Source: CAZSSH01 sp964609825
GTDB taxonomy: Bacteria; Verrucomicrobiota; Lentisphaeria; Victivallales; Victivallaceae
Direction: 5' to 3'
NCBI GenBank assembly: GCA_964609825.1
Contig: CAZSSH010000004.1
Coordinates: forward strand, 555,589-619,588
Length of the DNA stretch: 64,000 nucleotides
The notes beneath the pieces were generated by a model, which worked only from the letters and a program-made list of their open reading frames with translations, did no database searches and was not told the origin of the DNA. How positions within the stretch are numbered: the first letter of the stretch is position 1; each line of letters opens with the position of its first letter. The position numbers and the translations under genes were made by a program. Below, piece by piece: positions 60,601 to 64,000 of the stretch.

Positions 60601-63600
60601 ACGGTCGCGTTGACGGCAACACCGCCGGCGAGGACATCCATAAGTCCGCTCCAGCCAATAACCGTCTCCGAAGCTTGGCCGTAAACTTGCTGGGTGCCGC
60701 CGGGACTCACTGTGGCGCTGACGGCACTGGCGCCGGAGCTGACGATTTGTCGGGCGCTCGCCAGGATAATTGTATTGAAAGCACTGGCGCCGGAGTTGAC
60801 GACTTGCCGGGCGTCGGAGTAAAGGGTGGTGGAATTGACGCTGGCACCGGAGTTGACAATTTGCCTGCCGCCATCAAAAATATCGATGTTGGTGGCGCTG
60901 GCGCCGTTGTTGACGATCTGTTGGCCGCCGGAGCCGATCGTTGTGCTGACGGCACTGGCGCCGGAGTTAACATTCATCACTGCCGAGGTCTGGCTGACGA
61001 TGGTGTTGTTGGCAGTGCCGAAAACGTTGTAAGTACCGCCGGACACGACCTGATTGTTGTTGCCGGTGAGGCCGCCGGAGAGAGTGTAGGTCATGACACT
61101 GCCGCCGTAGCCGATGACCAGATTGTCGGTAACGGGTGCGGTGCTGAGAGTGAGTTGCAACTCATTGGATGCGTTTAAGCTCAAAGCATAGAGGACGTTG
61201 CCGTACGACAGCAGCCGCGAGAGTGAGAGCGTACCGGCAACGTTGCTGCCGACGGTGAGTGACACATCAGCTGCAAAGGCAGCCGCGCTGCCCGCCAGCA
61301 AATATGAGCCAAACGTCTGCGCCGCGCCGACGGTAATGCTGTAATTGACATTACTTACATTGGCCATATTGTCGATCATGAACGAATCGGCAGCTGTCCG
61401 CTGGCTCACCATAAAGTTGATGGTGCCGCCCTGACCGTCGACCGTATAATTATTGCCGGGGTTTACCGTGATGAGCAACCCGGCCATAAATGTGGTGCCG
61501 CCGAGCTTGGCCGTACCCGTGAGCGACCAGGCGGCATTGATTTTGCCGCCCGAGTTTACCACGGTATTAAGCGCCGTTCCGCCCTGATACAAATTGATTA
61601 TGCCGCCGGATTTGACCGTGCCCGACTGTGCCAGCCCGCCCGAAAAAACTGTTTGGATCGCGCCGGACGAAATCAAGGTATTTTGCGCATAGCCGCCGTT
61701 GGAAACATTGATTTTGCCGCCGGAGCTCACGGTGGTATTATTGGCGCTGCCGCCGGAGAGAATATTTATTACTGCCGTCGATTGACTGACAATCGTGGCG
61801 GTCACGTTGCCATTAATGTCAAACGTGCCGCCGGAGACGACCTGATTGCCACTGCCGGTGAGCCCGGCAGCCAAATTGGCGCTCATCACGCTGCCGCCGG
61901 AGCCGATCACCAGATTGTCGATGTTGCTGGCTTGAGTGAGATTGACCTTGACCGAATAGCAGGATGCCTCCATATCGCCGATCAAAGTTGCGACATCTTT
62001 GACCAAAAGATAATATTGGCTGCCGGCTGTAACCAAAAAGTCAAGATTGTGGAGCGCCGCCGCAGCGCTGGTAGTAATCAAGGTGCCGAGAGCGTTGTAA
62101 ACACTCACGGTGGCGCTGAATGAAACTCCGGCAAAGACTGTATCCACAACAATGTCGGCAAACCCGCTGACCGAGGCGGTAAACGAATAATAATCGGCAT
62201 CGCCGGCGAGCCCGATTTCGCCGCGCATTGCACCTTGGTTGGCATTGACGGTGATATTGGCCGCGTCGGCGGCGGTTTCACTTTTTCCCTCATAAACTTT
62301 GTCATAGCGTTTGAGGCAATCCAAATCGCCGACATACCATTCGCTGCCATAGGTATCGGTAAAATGCAGATAAGTGTCTGCGCCGATTTCCACTTTTTCG
62401 CGGCGCAGATTGTTGGGGATGCTGGTGCGGTTGCCGGAGTTGCTGTTGATGGTGCCATACTCGTCATCGGAGTCGGAGATATACAAATAAGTGCTGCCGT
62501 CACCGGCAACTTCATAGCCCCAGCAGGTAATGGCATGCGCACCGCCGCCGAAGATGCCGAGACCGACCATATAGCCGGACTCCAGCAAGTCGGTGATTTT
62601 GTTCCACATCGCTTGACCGTCGGGGTTATAATAGGGATAATAATTGGTCCCGACATTGCTGAGCGTACTTTTGGAGATCAGCGGAAAGAAATTTCCGCCG
62701 GAGCCTACGACCGTATTGCCGATGCCCGGCCACTGGCCGCCGTTGATCCACCAGGAGAAACCGGCAACCGGCGTGCCGCCATCATCCGGCCAACAGTTCA
62801 TAAAATGGTCAAAAATAGTATCTTCGCTGGTAAATGATGCCCCCCAGCCTTGGGCCTGTAAAATATTGGAGGCGGTTGCCGCCCAGCACAAACTCGCGTC
62901 GGTATCCGCCCAACCGTACCAGTAAGCCTTGTCGGTGTCGGCGTAATAGGTGTTATATGTTGAACTGTAAGTTGTTAAATTGCTGTTTCCGTAATTGTCG
63001 GTCACGAAATAGCGGTAGGTGCTGCCGGATTTTTCGCCGGAGTCGAGATTGAGTTTGTCCATGGTCACTGTGCCGTCCAACGCACTTGTGGTAACGGTCG
63101 GCGTTTTTCCGGCATCCGCGGTGACGGTTGCCGAAAAATTGTCCGTTTTTCGGGTTTCCGCCACAGTTGAGTGTGAGTTTGACGGCAAACTCGGCAAATT
63201 TACGGTCTGGTCGGTTGCCGCGGTTGCGGTTGCCGTCGTTTCGGCGGTGACCGGATAACGGTTGCACTGCCGGTCCGCGGTGTCGACCGCTTGACTTTGT
63301 TTTTGCCATGTAATGGCTTTTTCGCCCCATACATCATTGCCGGGATTGCCGGAGATGACCGCTTCGGCTGCCGGTCCGACCAACACCCGGCGACCCTGGC
63401 TCAATGACCCGGTGCCGGCGCTGCTGCTGAAATGGCGATCCGAGGGCAATAATATCCTGTCGACGGCCTGCGGCTGAGGGGTGTTGACGGTGAATTTGGC
63501 GGAGTGTGCGAGGCTGGAAGTAACCGAAAAAAAGTCCGATTGGTCAACATTCGGAGCTCGGACAAAAGCAAGGTCGCTGCCCAAGAGATAGCTTTGCATC

Positions 63601-63635
63601 TGGATGCCGCCGTCAAGAGATAATATTGTCCGCAT
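57636..63635 (-). CDS. Giant IdeS-like cysteine protease / strand-loop-strand (AIDA-type) repeat protein
   Basis: About 1999 residues. Order: Ser/Thr-rich N-terminal region (1-200); an IdeS/Mac-1 (peptidase C66)-like domain (about 210-430) with Cys250 in CWAATASN, His367 in HAITCWGY and Asp388 in YISDSDD, spaced as in IdeS; a pre-peptidase C-terminal-like domain (about 455-560); three large modules (from about 572, 835 and 1172) of SGGxxxxTxVxSGG strand-loop-strand repeats; two FN3-like domains (about 1448-1620); and PPC-like C-terminal domains with EWVGF (about 1635-1999). No signal peptide and no autotransporter barrel are visible. ATG 63641 is also possible; 63635 is better spaced from AAGGG. 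It follows the heptosyltransferase gene by 19-25 bp. Confidence 0.85.
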   Translation of the reverse strand: MRTILSLDGGIQMQSYLLGSDLAFVRAPNVDQSDFFSVTSSLAHSAKFTVNTPQPQAVDRILLPSDRHFSSSAGTGSLSQGRRVLVGPAAEAVISGNPGNDVWGEKAITWQKQSQAVDTADRQCNRYPVTAETTATATAATDQTVNLPSLPSNSHSTVAETRKTDNFSATVTADAGKTPTVTTSALDGTVTMDKLNLDSGEKSGSTYRYFVTDNYGNSNLTTYSSTYNTYYADTDKAYWYGWADTDASLCWAATASNILQAQGWGASFTSEDTIFDHFMNCWPDDGGTPVAGFSWWINGGQWPGIGNTVVGSGGNFFPLISKSTLSNVGTNYYPYYNPDGQAMWNKITDLLESGYMVGLGIFGGGAHAITCWGYEVAGDGSTYLYISDSDDEYGTINSNSGNRTSIPNNLRREKVEIGADTYLHFTDTYGSEWYVGDLDCLKRYDKVYEGKSETAADAANITVNANQGAMRGEIGLAGDADYYSFTASVSGFADIVVDTVFAGVSFSATVSVYNALGTLITTSAAAALHNLDFLVTAGSQYYLLVKDVATLIGDMEASCYSVKVNLTQASNIDNLVIGSGGSVMSANLAAGLTGSGNQVVSGGTFDINGNVTATIVSQSTAVINILSGGSANNTTVSSGGKINVSNGGYAQNTLISSGAIQTVFSGGLAQSGTVKSGGIINLYQGGTALNTVVNSGGKINAAWSLTGTAKLGGTTFMAGLLITVNPGNNYTVDGQGGTINFMVSQRTAADSFMIDNMANVSNVNYSITVGAAQTFGSYLLAGSAAAFAADVSLTVGSNVAGTLSLSRLLSYGNVLYALSLNASNELQLTLSTAPVTDNLVIGYGGSVMTYTLSGGLTGNNNQVVSGGTYNVFGTANNTIVSQTSAVMNVNSGASAVSTTIGSGGQQIVNNGASATNIDIFDGGRQIVNSGASVNSTTLYSDARQVVNSGASAFNTIILASARQIVSSGASAVSATVSPGGTQQVYGQASETVIGWSGLMDVLAGGVAVNATVNNGGRLNLHSDTVASNAKIYSGGILDAAREIGSAYLNGTTTLGGNIVTVSSGSNYALNAQGGTVNLMVSQRTTADDIMIDNLANISNVTYTVTVSATQTLGEYRLAGGASIFASNIGVTVGATAAGSLSLTKLMIYNNILYTLSLNALNQLTLTLDVAPQIDNLVIGSGGSVMSSNLSSGLNGSGNQVVSGGSYNVWGTANSTTVSQASAVMTVASGGMAKVTNISSGGRQIISAGGSAADTTVNAGGNQQIYGGATNTVINFGGVTDVFSGGIVTSATVNSGGILDLHSQAKAGHLLVNSGGILDAAGEPGGALLYGTTALGGNIITVSSGSNYTLNAQGGTIKFMLTQRVAADPAMIDNLANITNANYTITVSATQADGNYLLADGAAGFNQTVSIGTAVSSFGTLTVNGGAVRYNSIDYRLHNDSGSLWLEVKLTDLTAPTLSGSPSATVDGYNATVWWNAASDNVGVAGYYLKVNGQTYTVTDNSYVLQSLVSGSYSYQLQAFDAAGNKSSWSSTQTFTIRDVSTPVLNGTPAATVSYNSATISWNAAFDNVGVTKYLVKVNNQTYTVNRGTALTLNNLGGGLYQYQLAAVDGAGNQSDWSANQNFVVSDYRKEFQANITNATTIFLEAVKLDAGTYYFGGTYAPGLNATITVVDKANGKVVTAVNVKNGVIQSAKPLLLNGNYQLSIYSTDKGKTLGKANIVLGGSLFYQANQAQDEAWKTAPSITYGSKVEEWVGFSDNIDYRKLEISTSGTYSFNLSGLKNGAKLTVYTINAKGALQALKSISATPKYDKFGILTGGSSATLSSLLLTAGQQYYIGVEAPGAAKGLNTGYTLEVGGTLFNNVNNQVANNNWRDTQVATLDLKQGIVNEWVGFGDAADFFQFSLAANQAGAYGFKLNSKLDKAAVMTIYKFGYDKKGSPVLTAVKAGKDGLLVLSAGKYYMGVVSADNGKGIKNTDYSISVTLPDLAVWKSNGSMEIGITA
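59290..61925 (-). repeat. Three large internal repeat modules in the giant protein
   Basis: Each module starts with DNLVIGxGGSVM and GNQVVSGG and ends with a conserved block (SQRxAAD..MIDN.AN and YSITV/YTVTV-like strands). The starts lie near 61922, 61130 and 60120 on the minus strand. Within each are several roughly 15-20-residue repeats of the SGG-x-N-T-x-V type. They are degenerate coding repeats, probably a beta-solenoid. Confidence 0.8.
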
Positions 63636-63660
63636 GGTCATTGCCCTTATATCGATACCG

Positions 63661-64000
63661 TTATGGTTGATGGATCATTTGCATGTGTTTTTGAAACGCC
63701 GGAATTTTTTTGATGATGGTAATTACCTGCTCCGGCGAAATCAATCTCGTGCACTCAAAATGCCGGTCGGTGCCCTTGTGACGCGGGCACCACAAAAAAT
63801 CATAGTGGTCAAAGTCGATCCGCATATCGTTCCAGCAACTGTGGCAGGTGTGATAATTGATCACCCGGTAAGGCGTCTCAAACTCGTTGGTGGGGTGGGT
63901 AAAGCCGGAGATCATCACCACCGGCACTTTGCACCCCCACGCCACCCAGCTGAGGCCGCTGGAGAGCCCGATAAAAAAGTCGGCGTCCTTGATGAGATCG
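63661..64000 (-). CDS. Autotransporter strand-loop-strand O-heptosyltransferase (AAH/TibC type), partial
   Basis: The last 112 residues of a gene that enters from the right edge (codons from 63999). They begin DLIKDADFFIGLSSGLSWVAWG, a GT9-like ADP-heptose donor site. CHSCWND, WCPRH and FECTRLI follow, which carry the cysteines of the iron site known in TibC, and the segment NEFETPYRVIN. This family attaches heptose to serines in AIDA/TibA-type repeats. The giant protein with such repeats starts 19-25 bp downstream, so the two should be one operon of enzyme and substrate. The N-terminal part is outside the window. Confidence 0.88.
   Translation of the reverse strand, partial: DLIKDADFFIGLSSGLSWVAWGCKVPVVMISGFTHPTNEFETPYRVINYHTCHSCWNDMRIDFDHYDFLWCPRHKGTDRHFECTRLISPEQVITIIKKIPAFQKHMQMIHQP

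Noticed and set aside
59290..61925. Possible CRISPR array or satellite in the repeat-rich stretch
   Set aside because: The repeats are degenerate, in frame and part of a long open reading frame with SGG-type protein repeats; there are no uniform repeat-spacer units.
1..64000. Insertion sequences, prophage, tRNA or integrase-linked islands
   Set aside because: No transposase, integrase, phage structural gene or tRNA-like cloverleaf was recognised, and gene style is uniform across the window.

Overview
This window most resembles a chromosome of the Lentisphaerota (Victivallis-like) or a close Verrucomicrobiota relative; this is an inference from gene content, not a taxonomic test. The signs are very large secreted glycoside hydrolases, many LacI/GntR/AraC/DeoR/IclR regulators, single-copy pseudopilins with an FTLIELLVVIAIIAILA-type N-terminus and an H-X9/11-DG tail, DUF4886 and GH127 proteins, and no SusC/SusD-type importers. 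Coding density is high, and I found no tRNA, rRNA, insertion sequence or CRISPR array.

Layout. 1-1118: the tail of a membrane protein, a small Cro/CI regulator, and a membrane protein with a pseudopilin-like domain. 1136-4497 (minus): LacI - pseudopilin - GH5. 4804-8567: a DeoR regulator facing an operon of two zinc dehydrogenases and a TIM-barrel isomerase. 8747-18057 (minus): pseudopilin - HAD phosphatase - TIM-barrel isomerase - 1483-residue GH2-like enzyme, then a sodium:solute symporter. 18223-24532: LacI-DUF4886, mutY, a NIF3-like protein, and a GH127/AraC divergon. 24640-28802: a giant clan-A hydrolase and a second DUF4886 protein. 28851-36076: a DUF4965/glutaminase-like protein diverging from AraC, then IclR, GH39-like, SDR and an enolase-superfamily dehydratase. 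36206-40309: a zinc peptidase, a Wzz-BY-kinase fusion and umuDC. 40596-48318: GntR - pseudopilin - giant hydrolase - GH28-like. 48666-56149: LacI - pseudopilin - GH42-like - DUF5696-like. 56293-57612: a CorC/HlyC-type protein. 57636-64000 (minus): an autotransporter-type heptosyltransferase (cut by the window end) followed by a 2000-residue protein with an IdeS-like cysteine protease domain and strand-loop-strand repeats.

How it works together (inference). Most of the window is a set of small, separately regulated glycan-use units. In three of them the order is regulator, one pseudopilin, then a giant secreted hydrolase; a fourth has the pseudopilin first and the giant hydrolase last, with no regulator. 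Several downstream enzymes lack signal peptides (GH127, GH28-like, GH39-like, DUF5696-like, one DUF4886), which suggests that released fragments are finished in the cytoplasm. Dehydrogenases, isomerases and a sugar-acid dehydratase then feed central metabolism.

Regulatory DNA is unusually readable. Consensus promoters with palindromic operators precede several regulators. One 17-bp operator/promoter module occurs both upstream of the LacI gene at 19177-20214 and between GH127 and AraC. The most striking individual locus is the right end, where a predicted protein O-heptosyltransferase sits next to a protein carrying its expected target repeats, fused to a protease-like domain.
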